From the NCBI GenBank assembly GCA_022825065.1, contig JAJDYR010000015.1, forward strand, positions 1 through 64,000: a DNA stretch of 64,000 nt, read 5' to 3'. Numbering within the stretch: the stretch's first letter is position 1; each line of letters begins with the position of its first letter. Made by a program: the position numbers and the translations under genes. The notes under the pieces were generated by a model, which was not told the origin of the DNA, searched no databases, and was given only the letters and a program-made list of their open reading frames with translations. The stretch is from a bacterium (lineage in GTDB: Bacteria > UBA8248). This document shows, piece by piece, positions 26,334 through 35,052 of this stretch.

Positions 26334-27288
26334 GGCGCTTCACCTCGGGCAGGAGTTCTTCCGCCAGCCGCATCATGTGCTCCGTCTCCTCACCGGTGGG
26401 CGCGGCCGCCTTGAAGATGAAATGCCGAACGCCTGCCTTCCAGTATGCCTCGATTCGCTCGGCGCAACGCGCGACCGAGCCGCGCAGCAGGTATCTCTTC
26501 GCCGCCTCGCGCATATCCATCCCATAGCGCATCGAGAGGTTTTCCGCACCATTGTCGAGCGCATCATTCTCGTTTTCCCGCAAGTTTACGAACAGGTGAA
26601 GCGCGGGCGTCCAGGGCTTTTTCGGATCGTCGAGCGCGCGCCCGGCCCCGGCGGCCAGGCGGCGAACCTGCTCCAGCGCCTTCTCGTAGCGCGAGGGAGA
26701 GAACAGATAGGGCGCGTAGCCGTCCGCCAATAGGGCGGCGCGCCTTTGGGCGGCCTCGCTCCTGCCGCCCACCCATATCGGCGGGCCGCCCGGGCTCAAG
26801 GGCGCGGGACTTTGCCGCGCATCCGGGAAGCGAAAGAATCGCCCCTCGTGGCTCACCGTCTCCCCCGACCACAGCTTGCGCAACACCTCGATGGCCTCAT
26901 CCGTCCGCGCGCCGCGCTCGGCTCTGGAAACGCCGCAGACCTCGAACTCCTTCTCTTCCTCACCTCCCACGCCCACGCCGAAGATGAAGCGCCCGCCGCC
27001 GCTCAGAAAATCGACCGTGGCCGCCGCCTTCGCCGCGATGGCCGGGCGTCTGAGCGGCAGGAGGTAGACGAGGCTGCCCAGGGTGATGCGCTTCGTTCTG
27101 GCCGCTGCGGCGGCGAGGGCGGCTAAGCTTTCGAGAAAATTGCCGCGAAAGGCGATGTGATCATCAAGCCAGAAAGAATCGAAGCCGGCTTGTTCCACCT
27201 TCTCGATGAACGCAAGGAAATCCACGTGAGAGGGAGGATCGCCGGGCTGCATCCCGTAGCCGTATCCGTATTTCACCGCCTCGCTCAT
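26323..27288 (-). CDS. LLM-class flavin-dependent oxidoreductase
   Basis: Luciferase-like TIM-barrel flavoenzyme (321 residues) using reduced FMN or F420. Landmarks are FDSFWLDDHIAF, TKRITLGSLVYLLPLRRPA, DFLSGGGRFIFGVGVGGEE (a modified GRxxxGxGxG signature) and PPIWVGGRSEAAQRRA. It lies 18 bp after hydantoinase A and overlaps the CoA ligase, so all three are probably one transcript. A ring- or amide-oxidising role in the same pathway is inferred. Confidence 0.92.
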   Translation of the reverse strand: MSEAVKYGYGYGMQPGDPPSHVDFLAFIEKVEQAGFDSFWLDDHIAFRGNFLESLAALAAAAARTKRITLGSLVYLLPLRRPAIAAKAAATVDFLSGGGRFIFGVGVGGEEEKEFEVCGVSRAERGARTDEAIEVLRKLWSGETVSHEGRFFRFPDARQSPAPLSPGGPPIWVGGRSEAAQRRAALLADGYAPYLFSPSRYEKALEQVRRLAAGAGRALDDPKKPWTPALHLFVNLRENENDALDNGAENLSMRYGMDMREAAKRYLLRGSVARCAERIEAYWKAGVRHFIFKAAAPTGEETEHMMRLAEELLPEVKRHVG

Positions 27289-27306
27289 ATATTCCCTTAA
27301 TATAAA

Positions 27307-29331
27307 TCAGCCCGATGCGCTCAGGTGAAGATGCCCGAGAGCGTCCCGCCTCGCCGTCCAGCCGGGGGGCACGAGGGTATTCGAGCCGTATTCCTCGATG
27401 ACGGCGGGCCCGTTAATTTCCAGGTCTACGGGCAGGGAATTGCGCCTGTAGACGGGACAATCGGGGACTTCCTCCTCGAACACGACGCTTCTTCTTTCCA
27501 CGAGCGCGTCATCCAACCCGCCCCCGGGATTTTCCGCCCTCACCCACCCCAGCTTGTCCACCACCCCGGACACCCGCACCCGCAGGTTCACGATCTCGAG
27601 CGGGTCGCCCGGATGGCAATGCCCGTAGCGCGCCTCGTAGCGGGCGTGGAACTCACCGCCCAGCACTTTCAGCCAGCCCTTCGACTCAGGAACCGGAATC
27701 GTCAACTCGAACGCCTGTCCGACGTAGCGAACGTCGGCGTAACGCAGCGTTTGAATCTCATCCAGCCCGGCTCCGCGCAACTGCCCGGCGCAGGGAGCCT
27801 CGAGTTGTTCGAAACTGCGCTCCAAAGCGCTTTCCCGCGCGTCTTCCAAAGCGACGAAGCACGTCCCGGCGTTTTCCTGCACGGCGTCCGCCATCAAGAG
27901 GCCGACGGCGGAGAAATTCCCCGGAAAGCGCGGCACGACGACGCTCGAAATGGAGAGTTCCCCCGCGATCAGTGCGGCGTGCAGCGGCCCCGCGCCGCCG
28001 TATGCGAGCAGGGCGTGTTCCCTGGGGTCGAAGCCGCGCTCGATGGAAATCTCGCGGATCGAGCCCACCATCCGCATGACGGCGAGATCGACCACCCCGC
28101 GCGCCATCGAGACGGCGTCAGGAATTCCCGACTCCTCCGCCAGGGTCCCGAGGGCGCGCTCCGCCTTCTCGGGGTGGAGTTCGAGTCCCCCGGCCAGCCG
28201 GGTGCGCGGGCCGATACGCGAGAGGGCGACGTTCGCGTCCGTCACCGTCGGCTCCCCGCCGCCGAACCCGTAACAGGCAGGCCCCGGACGTGCGCCCGCG
28301 CTCCTGGGACCCACATGGAGCGCGCCGTCCTCATCGCGCCAGGCGATGCTCCCCCCGCCCGCGCCCACGGTGTTGATCTGAAGCTGCGAGGTCTTGAGCG
28401 GATAGGCGCCGATGATGTTCTCTGTGCTGACGACGGGCCGCCGGTCGCGGATGAGGCAAACGTCCGTGCTGGTGCCGCCCATGTCGTAGGTGATGAGGTG
28501 GTCGAGACCCAGCGACTCGGCGACAGACACCCCGCCCACGACGCCGCCGGCGGGCCCTGAGAGAATCGTGCGCACGGGAAACCGCGCCGCTCGCTCCGCG
28601 TCGAGCATCCCGCCGTTTGACGTCATGATGAAAAGGGGCGCGCGGCATCCCTTCTCTCTGAGCGCTCCTTCCAGGCGGCCCACGTAGTTCTTGATCCTGG
28701 GGCCGAGACAGGCGTTCAGCGCCGCCGTGGAGAAGCGCTCGAACTCGCGGTATTCGGGCACGACCTCATGCGACAGGGAGAGATATACGCCCGGCAGCAA
28801 TTTCTCGAGATACGCCGCCGTGCGCCTCTCGTTCTCTCCGTTCGCGTAGGCGTGGAGATAGCAGATGGCCAGCGCCTCCACCCCGAGTTCTCTCAACTCC
28901 CCGGCGCGCTGCTCGACCTCCGCTTCATCCACCGAAACCTCGATGCCGCCGTCCGCCAGAGCGCGCTCCTCGATCTCGAGCCGCAACTCCCGCGGAACGA
29001 CGGGCCGAGGCCGGACGAACTTCGGGTCGAACAGACTTTGGGGGACGAGGCGCTGCGTTCGCCCGATCTCCAAGACGTCGCGGAAGCCGCGCGTCGTCAG
29101 AATCGCGGTCCGCGCGCCCGCGCCTTCCAGGATCGCGTTGGTGCCGACGGTGGTGCCGTGCGTGATACGCCCGATGGCGGAGAGGTCGAGACTTTCCAGA
29201 CCTTCGAGAAAGACCGCGTCTTCTTCTCCTCGAAGCGTCGGGATTTTGGAGACTTCTATCCGCTTCTCGGCCTCATCGTAGAAAACGAGGTCGGTGAAGG
29301 TTCCTCCGGTGTCTATGCCGACGAGACTCAA
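27307..29331 (-). CDS. hyuA: Hydantoinase/oxoprolinase subunit A (HyuA family)
   Basis: ATP-dependent hydantoinase A/acetone carboxylase beta-type subunit (about 674 residues). The actin-like nucleotide-binding motifs are VGIDTGGTFTDLVFYDE at the start and ITYDMGGTSTDVCLI mid-protein, with GAGGGSIAW and ARPGPACYGFGG following. With HyuB it would hydrolyse a cyclic amide (hydantoin, 5-oxoproline) or carboxylate a ketone. The conserved domain begins right after a TTG (29331) with AGGGGA upstream; there is no in-frame ATG nearby, so I take TTG as the start. Unusually, its partner gene is not adjacent but separated by an opposite-strand gene. Confidence 0.9.
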   Translation of the reverse strand: MSLVGIDTGGTFTDLVFYDEAEKRIEVSKIPTLRGEEDAVFLEGLESLDLSAIGRITHGTTVGTNAILEGAGARTAILTTRGFRDVLEIGRTQRLVPQSLFDPKFVRPRPVVPRELRLEIEERALADGGIEVSVDEAEVEQRAGELRELGVEALAICYLHAYANGENERRTAAYLEKLLPGVYLSLSHEVVPEYREFERFSTAALNACLGPRIKNYVGRLEGALREKGCRAPLFIMTSNGGMLDAERAARFPVRTILSGPAGGVVGGVSVAESLGLDHLITYDMGGTSTDVCLIRDRRPVVSTENIIGAYPLKTSQLQINTVGAGGGSIAWRDEDGALHVGPRSAGARPGPACYGFGGGEPTVTDANVALSRIGPRTRLAGGLELHPEKAERALGTLAEESGIPDAVSMARGVVDLAVMRMVGSIREISIERGFDPREHALLAYGGAGPLHAALIAGELSISSVVVPRFPGNFSAVGLLMADAVQENAGTCFVALEDARESALERSFEQLEAPCAGQLRGAGLDEIQTLRYADVRYVGQAFELTIPVPESKGWLKVLGGEFHARYEARYGHCHPGDPLEIVNLRVRVSGVVDKLGWVRAENPGGGLDDALVERRSVVFEEEVPDCPVYRRNSLPVDLEINGPAVIEEYGSNTLVPPGWTARRDALGHLHLSASG

Positions 29332-29609
29332 TGCGCAGGCCGTCCCCTGAAAATCATCTAAAGAAAATTCGCGCTCATAACGAATCGATTCGCAGATGCA
29401 AACGGCGATGATACATCGGTTTTTGAATCGCCCAAAGGTTCTTTCGAGAATTACTCGCGGCTCCCAATCCGGATTCGCCGGTGGAATATGACCCTCACAC
29501 CCGCCTGAATCAAGTTGAGGCAATTTCCGGAAAACGCTATGATGCTGTTGCACGAGCGTTCAAGAGGACCCGAATAACATCCATTCGAGTCCTTGAGGAG
29601 TGCGCAAAA

Positions 29610-30410
29610 ATGACGGAATTTGAAGCAGCGACATTGACGTTAATGGAATTGAATATCTGGGTCGTCGCGGTTGTCGGCGGGTTGCAATGCCTACTGATAG
29701 GCAGTGGAATCGCCGCGATGCTGTGGGGCAACAGAGTCCGCTCGAAACAGCAGGACGAGAACTCCGAGGCGCTTAGAGAACTCATTGAACAAAGCAGACA
29801 ACAACGCAGAGAATCCAGCGAAACCCTGAAAGAACTTATAGAAGAAAACAGAGAATCACGAGCGGCGTTCCGGGATAGCATCAGTGGACTCATCGAGGAA
29901 AGCAAGGAATCAAGAGCAGCGTTCCGCGAAAGTTTGAATGAACTCATCGAGGAAGGCAGAAAAGAACGCAAAGAATCCGCCGAATCCTGGAGAAAATTCT
30001 TCGAAGAAGGCAGGGAGGAGCGTAGAGAGTCCAGTGAAGCATTAAGAACACTTATCGAAGAAAGCAGGGAGTCCAGGGCGGCGTTCAGAGATTTCATCGA
30101 AGAAAGCAAAAAAGAACGCAGAGAATCCGCCGAAACCTGGAGAAAATTCTTCGAAGAAGGCAGGGAGCAGCGCAGGGAATCCAGCGAAGCACTAAGAACA
30201 CTCATCGAAGAAAGCAGAGCTTCGAGAGAAGCGTTCCGGGACAGTTTCAAGGAAATGATCGAGGAAGGCAGAAAAGAACGCGGGGAATCGAGCGAAGCCT
30301 TCAGGAAACTCATCGAAGAAGGCAGAGAGTCCAGGGAAGCGCTGCGGGAAACCGTGGCGCAAGGCAGGGAATCGACCGAGGCCTTACAACTCCTGCTTCA
30401 AAGACAATAA
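29610..30410 (+). CDS. Membrane-anchored helical repeat protein (copy 2)
   Basis: A 266-residue relative of the protein at 23997-24527, of no family I recognise. A transmembrane helix (IWVVAVVGGLQCLLIGSGIA) near residues 16-35 is followed by about 220 residues of charged helix. These are arranged as roughly ten 18-residue units (pattern L-I-E-E-x-R-E-S-R/E-x-x-F-R-x), with one 14-residue unit. Eighteen residues equal five turns of an ideal alpha-helix, so a long straight helix is expected. Some units are near-identical (FFEEGREERRESSEALRT and FFEEGREQRRESSEALRT), implying recent internal duplication. The ATG at 29610 has the RBS gaggag. It lies between hyuB and hyuA on the opposite strand. 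Confidence 0.78.
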   Translation: MTEFEAATLTLMELNIWVVAVVGGLQCLLIGSGIAAMLWGNRVRSKQQDENSEALRELIEQSRQQRRESSETLKELIEENRESRAAFRDSISGLIEESKESRAAFRESLNELIEEGRKERKESAESWRKFFEEGREERRESSEALRTLIEESRESRAAFRDFIEESKKERRESAETWRKFFEEGREQRRESSEALRTLIEESRASREAFRDSFKEMIEEGRKERGESSEAFRKLIEEGRESREALRETVAQGRESTEALQLLLQRQ

Positions 30411-30460
30411 TCATCTACATCGAGTATGGTACAGGGCGCTCCCGTTATCCCCGAGCACGC

Positions 30461-32470
30461 TCAAACGCTCACGGGAGACAGATAGACCCCGTCGCCCTCT
30501 TCGGCGTCGAGTATGGCGACCCCGTCTGCGACCAGTCCCACGGCGTTATCGGGCAGCGCATCGTCCGTTTCCATCCACGCGCGCAGCGGCACCCCCCATT
30601 TCCCGCGCAACTCGACCAGACCTCCTCGTTCGAGATGACGTCCTGCCAGCGTTTTCCGGTTCATAAAACACCTGCGGCGGGAATCTCCTCCGGCGCCTTC
30701 GTCTTTCAGAACGAGTGTCAGCGCGCGCCTCGCCGCCCGAGCGGCCTGCCTGCGCGCGCGCGTGGCCTCCTCATCCAGGACGCCGCCGCGAGTGATAACG
30801 GCGTAATCCTCCCTCGCTCCATCTTCCGTCACGTAGCCCGCACGCACGTCGGCGAGAACCGACTCGATATCCCGCTGATACGGGTCGCCGAAACCGCCGC
30901 CTCCCGATGTCTCCATCACGAAAACGTCGCCCCGCTCAAGAGGAAAACCCGCCGCCTTACCGGGCGTCCCGGACGGCGCGAGTGTCTCTTCGCCCCTCGC
31001 GACAATGAAGCGGTTGGGTTTTCCCGGCCCGCCGCCGAGAACGCCGAAGGGCGGGATGACGTTCTTGTCCGAAGAAATCGAGAGCAGCGCATTCTCCGCC
31101 AGCACCTCCACCTCGCGGTGCAGGCCCAGGCCGCCTCTGTGGGCGCCTGCGCCTCCCGAATCGGCGCGCAGGGAGAGTTCCCTGATCCTGAGCGGTTGCC
31201 CCTGCTCGATGACCTCGACCGACTGGATCGAGGCGAAATCCCCTTCCGTGAAATTGCGAGTCGCGTTGTTGCCGTCGCTCTCGGCGAAGCCGCCCGTGCC
31301 GCCCGCGGGAAACTCGTAGAAGAGAAAGGGTTCCCCGCTTCGCGCGTCTCTGCCGCCGATGTAGACGTGGTTCGACGTGCCCTTGAGGTCGCCCGTCACG
31401 GCATCGGACGCGAAGCGCGCGGTCGCGCCGATGAGGGCGGAGACGACGGCGTGGCTCACCTCCATCGAGCCCGCGCAACTCGCGGGGTATCGCGCCGAGA
31501 GCAGGGAGCCGGGCTCGACCCGGATGTCGAGCGGGCGGAAGGCCCCGTGGTTGATCGCGCCCTTGGGGTCCAGAAACGCCTTGATGACGCTGAAAGCGGC
31601 GGATGGGGCCATGGCGGGGCCCACGTTGTAGGCCCCTTTGGTCTGGGGGTCGGTTCCGTGAAAATCGACGATTAGCTCATCACCCGCCTTCTCGACCCGC
31701 GCGCGGATGCGTATGGGGTCGAGCGAGTGGCCGTCGTGATCCATGAAATGCTCATAGGTGGATTCTCCGTCGGGCAGGGCGGCGATTCTGCGGCGCATGG
31801 AGGCCTCGGCGCGATTGAGCAGGCGATCCTTCGCGGCGAGTATGACGCCCCAATCGTATTTCGCGGCCAGTTCCTCCAGTCGTTTGTGGGCCGTATGGCA
31901 GGTGGCCAGCATCGCAAAGAAATCCCCGCGGCGCTCCTCGGGAACCCGCATGTTGTGGAGCAGGAGGTCGAGAAATCCCTGGTTGATCTCCCCTTTCTCG
32001 ATGATCCGCAAGATGGGGATACGGATTCCGTCGTGGAGAATCTCGGTGTTTTTCCCGGAAATGCTCCCCGGCGTCGTGCCGCCCACGTCCCCCCAGTGGG
32101 CGCGGACGACGGGGTAGACCGCCATTCGCTCGCCATGAAACAGGGGCGAGATGATCGCCACGTCGTTCAGGTGCGTTCCGCCCGTATAGGGGTCGTTGTG
32201 GATGAAGACGTCGCCCGGGTGGATGTCGCCCCCGAAGCGATCGAGCATTTCTCCGACTTCCATCGGCACGGGGAAGATGTGGACGGGGTTGTCCTCCGCC
32301 ATGGCGACGAGTTGCCCCTCGCCGTCCACGAGCACGCAGGAGAAATCGTGCCCCTCGTAGATGATGGAGGAATACGCCGTGCGCACCATGTTCGCACGCA
32401 TCTCCCGGACGACGGCGACGAAGGACTCGTTGATGACTTCCAGGGTGATGGGGTCGATTTCCCGGCTCAT
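30461..32470 (-). CDS. hyuB: Hydantoinase/oxoprolinase subunit B (HyuB family)
   Basis: Hydantoinase B/acetone carboxylase alpha-type subunit (669 residues), partner of HyuA. Family hallmarks are the N-terminal REIDPITLEVINESFVAVVR, GDVFIHNDPYTGGTHLNDV, VYPVVRAHWGDVGGTTPGS and the C-terminal GGGGFGDP. The ATG at 32470 (MSREID) with GGGAA upstream is preferred to a TTG 15 bases earlier. About the last 100 residues (after GGGGFGDPYQRD) run beyond the usual domain end and resemble an extra small domain of unknown role. Converges with the helical repeat gene (50-bp gap). Confidence 0.93.
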   Translation of the reverse strand: MSREIDPITLEVINESFVAVVREMRANMVRTAYSSIIYEGHDFSCVLVDGEGQLVAMAEDNPVHIFPVPMEVGEMLDRFGGDIHPGDVFIHNDPYTGGTHLNDVAIISPLFHGERMAVYPVVRAHWGDVGGTTPGSISGKNTEILHDGIRIPILRIIEKGEINQGFLDLLLHNMRVPEERRGDFFAMLATCHTAHKRLEELAAKYDWGVILAAKDRLLNRAEASMRRRIAALPDGESTYEHFMDHDGHSLDPIRIRARVEKAGDELIVDFHGTDPQTKGAYNVGPAMAPSAAFSVIKAFLDPKGAINHGAFRPLDIRVEPGSLLSARYPASCAGSMEVSHAVVSALIGATARFASDAVTGDLKGTSNHVYIGGRDARSGEPFLFYEFPAGGTGGFAESDGNNATRNFTEGDFASIQSVEVIEQGQPLRIRELSLRADSGGAGAHRGGLGLHREVEVLAENALLSISSDKNVIPPFGVLGGGPGKPNRFIVARGEETLAPSGTPGKAAGFPLERGDVFVMETSGGGGFGDPYQRDIESVLADVRAGYVTEDGAREDYAVITRGGVLDEEATRARRQAARAARRALTLVLKDEGAGGDSRRRCFMNRKTLAGRHLERGGLVELRGKWGVPLRAWMETDDALPDNAVGLVADGVAILDAEEGDGVYLSPVSV

Positions 32471-32696
32471 AAATTTCCCGTTCAATAAGACTTGGACGAT
32501 GGATCCATCTTAGCCCGAACGGGGGGTTTGTTCACCCGGCTTTCGGGCGCGTGAGCTGGAGGACGACGAAAATCCGCGCTCCGGTGAGCTCTTGTAGAAG
32601 TCCTGATTTCGTGATTCTGCGTATGGAGCCGACCGGGGGTCGTGTTTCTCTTGCTTCTCGCCGCTTCGGGCAAACCCCTGAAAGGGAAACCCCATA

Positions 32697-32861
32697 AAGG
32701 CAACCCCCCCTACCCCCCCTTGTCAGGGGGGTCTTTTTGTTGCTCCCCCCTGTCGGGGAGACCTTCTTTTTTTATACCCCCTCGTCGGGTAGGTCTTGCC
32801 CCCCTGCCGGGGCATTGCTTTTTTATGCCCCCCTGACAAGGGGGGGGGTAGGGGGGGTTGC
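32697..32861. repeat. MITE-like nested inverted repeat, copy C
   Basis: C/G-tract arms around CCTTGTCAGGGGGG at 32699-32731 and CCCCCCTGACAAGG at 32828-32861, with several smaller CCCCCTG/CGGGG hairpins between them. The outer GTTGTTGAAAAAG ends are not intact; a decayed right end (ggatttttcagcaacc) may lie at 33006-33021. The gap 32471-33149 contains no gene I can support. Confidence 0.7.
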
Positions 32862-32917
32862 TTTTATCCCCTGAGGATCATTTCCGATTGAAGAGGGATG
32901 GTTCGCAGGGTTTTGCT

Positions 32918-32945
32918 CGTCATTCCGGCATTCGCCGGAATGACG
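32918..32945. repeat. REP-like palindrome (CGTCATTCCGGC)
   Basis: Perfect 12-bp arms CGTCATTCCGGC and GCCGGAATGACG around a 4-base loop. Related, partly decayed copies occur at 60892, 61200 and 61450. This is a common form of intergenic palindrome in GC-rich bacteria. Confidence 0.7.
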
Positions 32946-33149
32946 GCGGCGAGACCATTTCACAGGCTTATGTCGATTGAGAAATCCATTTCCTGATTGC
33001 AGGAAGGATTTTTCAGCAACCTCTCCGTGTCGCGACCAGCCCCGGCGCGGACGATTCTCATGTATTTTTCTCCTGGAACGATTATACTGCCCCATCCTGA
33101 ACATGGCGGATGCGCGCAGCCAAGTCTTCAATATAAGAAGGAGACCCGC

Positions 33150-33806
33150 ATGGATTCTGACGCGGCTTTTTTCTCGGATGTCGATACGGCCACGCTCGGC
33201 GACGCCGCAACGGCCCTGGGGCTGAACCTCATCATGGAAGGCCCCCGGCCCAACGCCCCCGAGACGTATCCCAGGTTCGCAGGACCGGCCGCCACCATGG
33301 TGTTCGCGCCTGTAAGAAACCCGGGCGCCAAGGCGCTGTTCAGCCTCTATGACGCGGTGGAAGAAGTGCCGGAAGGATCCGTGGTCGTCGTCGACGCGGC
33401 GGGCTCTCCCCTGGCCGTATGGGGCGGGGGCGCGAGCAGCGTCTGCAAGCGGCGCGGCGCCCTCGGCTGCGTGATCGACGGCGCGACGCGCGACCTGGAA
33501 GCGCTGCGCGACCTCGATTTTCCCGTGTTCAGCAAATCGGTGTGGAGCCTCGCCTTCCCGAAGCGTCTCGAAGTCGTGGCGAAAGACGAGCCCGTCACCT
33601 GCTGCGGGGTGCGCGTGGAGCCGGGGGACATCGTCGTCGCGGACATCGACGGCGTGGCCGTCGTTCCGCAAAGCGCTCTGAAAAAGGTGAGGCGGCAGGT
33701 CACCCGGATTCGGGATATCGAAAACGAGGTCAAAGCGCGCATCGCTCAGGGCGAATCGATGCGCGACCTCTTCCCCCGCCTCGCGCAGAAGTTCGACACC
33801 GACTGA
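33150..33806 (+). CDS. RraA-family protein (HMG/CHA aldolase-like)
   Basis: RraA-like protein (218 residues), a fold shared by the RNase E regulator RraA and 4-hydroxy-4-methyl-2-oxoglutarate aldolases. Family landmarks are SDVDTATLGDAATALG at the start, WGGGASSVCKRRGALGCVIDG (the G-G-x-x-x-x-x-A-x-x-x-G-x-x-G-x-V-x-D-G core), TRDLEALRDLDFPVFSK and VRVEPGDIVVADIDGVAVVP. The R and D of the metal/substrate site (DGATRD) are present, which favours a pyruvate-aldolase-like enzyme over RraA proper. ATG 33150 with RBS aagaaggag. It is followed 30 bp later by an alcohol dehydrogenase and then a TRAP transporter. Confidence 0.88.
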   Translation: MDSDAAFFSDVDTATLGDAATALGLNLIMEGPRPNAPETYPRFAGPAATMVFAPVRNPGAKALFSLYDAVEEVPEGSVVVVDAAGSPLAVWGGGASSVCKRRGALGCVIDGATRDLEALRDLDFPVFSKSVWSLAFPKRLEVVAKDEPVTCCGVRVEPGDIVVADIDGVAVVPQSALKKVRRQVTRIRDIENEVKARIAQGESMRDLFPRLAQKFDTD

Positions 33807-33836
33807 CGCTGTGCAAACGAATTACGGGAGACGACC

Positions 33837-34937
33837 ATGACGCATGAGGTTTCAGCCGTCGTAGAGACGCCCGGTACAATCCGCTTGAGGGAGTTTCCCC
33901 TGCCCGAGATAGGAGATGAGGACGGCCTGCTTCACGTCGATATGGTGGGCGTGTGTTCTTCTGACTACAAGTATTTCAACGGCAAGGTCGCCCACCGGTG
34001 GAGCTACCCCATCATCATGGGCCACGAGATGGTGGGCCGCCTCGCAAAGGTCGGCAAGAACGTCCGGAAGCGCCTCGGCGTCAAGGAGGGCGACCGCCTC
34101 GTGGTGGAGGCGCAGGTGGGCTGCAACCAGTGCTGGTACTGCCACACCGGCAACCGCCGCCTCTGCAAGGACGCGATGGTCTACGGCAGCGTGCGCTCCT
34201 GCGCGGAGCCGCCCCACCTGTGGGGCGCTTACGGGCAATACGTCTACCTGCCCCCGGGCGCGGGCATCCACAAGGCGCCCGACGGCCTTACGGATGAATC
34301 CGCCGTGCTCATCACCGCCGTGCTGGCGAACGGGGTGCGGTGGGCGCACGACTTGGGCGGCATCTCTGTCGGCGACACGGTGGTGGTGCTGGGTCCCGGA
34401 CCCCAAGGTCTTTGCGCGTGCGCGGTGGCGAAGCACACGGGCGCCGGAGAGGTGATCGTCACCGGCCTCGCGCGCGACGCGAAGCGCCTGGAGGAGGCGA
34501 AACGCTTCGGTGCGGACCACGCGGTCGACATCGAGGCGAAAGACCCCGAAGAAGAAGTCCGGGAGCTCACGGGCGGGCGCATGGCGGACGTCGTGGTCGA
34601 CGTGACGGGCAACCCCGCCGCTGCGACGCTCGCCCCCAGGCTCGTGCGAAGGATGGGCACGGTCGTGCTGGCCGGACTCACGGGCGGGAAAGAGGGTACT
34701 CTGGAACTCGACCCCCTGGTGTGGGGCGAAATACGCATCCAAGGTGCTTACAGCCATACGAGCGACGCCGTGCGGGGTGCGCTCGACTTCGCGGCGCACG
34801 CTCCCTATCCCTTCACGGAGATGGTGACCCACCGCTTCCCGCTCGCCGAGGCGGAGCGCGCCGTGCGCATCACGGGCGGGGAGTTTCCCGAGGAAGAACA
34901 GGTGAAGACCGTGCTCCAGCCGTGGCGCGACCTCTAG
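33837..34937 (+). CDS. Zinc-dependent medium-chain alcohol dehydrogenase
   Basis: NAD(P)-dependent medium-chain dehydrogenase (366 residues). The catalytic zinc site is formed by C in VGVCSSDYKYF and the GHE motif; the structural zinc cysteines are in CNQCWYCHTGNRRLC. The Rossmann motif is VVVLGPGPQGLCACAVAK. It resembles the threonine/sorbitol/glucose dehydrogenase-like group. It follows the RraA-like gene directly and precedes the TRAP genes, so it may oxidise a hydroxy-acid or sugar alcohol imported by them; this is inference. Confidence 0.93.
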   Translation: MTHEVSAVVETPGTIRLREFPLPEIGDEDGLLHVDMVGVCSSDYKYFNGKVAHRWSYPIIMGHEMVGRLAKVGKNVRKRLGVKEGDRLVVEAQVGCNQCWYCHTGNRRLCKDAMVYGSVRSCAEPPHLWGAYGQYVYLPPGAGIHKAPDGLTDESAVLITAVLANGVRWAHDLGGISVGDTVVVLGPGPQGLCACAVAKHTGAGEVIVTGLARDAKRLEEAKRFGADHAVDIEAKDPEEEVRELTGGRMADVVVDVTGNPAAATLAPRLVRRMGTVVLAGLTGGKEGTLELDPLVWGEIRIQGAYSHTSDAVRGALDFAAHAPYPFTEMVTHRFPLAEAERAVRITGGEFPEEEQVKTVLQPWRDL

Positions 34938-35052
34938 CCGGCCCCGAAAACACCCGGTTGACCCCGCCTCCATGCTTCTGCACAATGTATATATACTGAA
35001 AACGCGAAACGCCGAGTAGTAACCACTCGCTTCCCCATAAGGGGGTCATGTC

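Noticed and set aside
29537-30313. Long minus-strand Ser/Leu-rich open frame opposite the second helical repeat gene
   Set aside because: Also an antisense shadow of the repeats; no RBS and unusual low-complexity composition.
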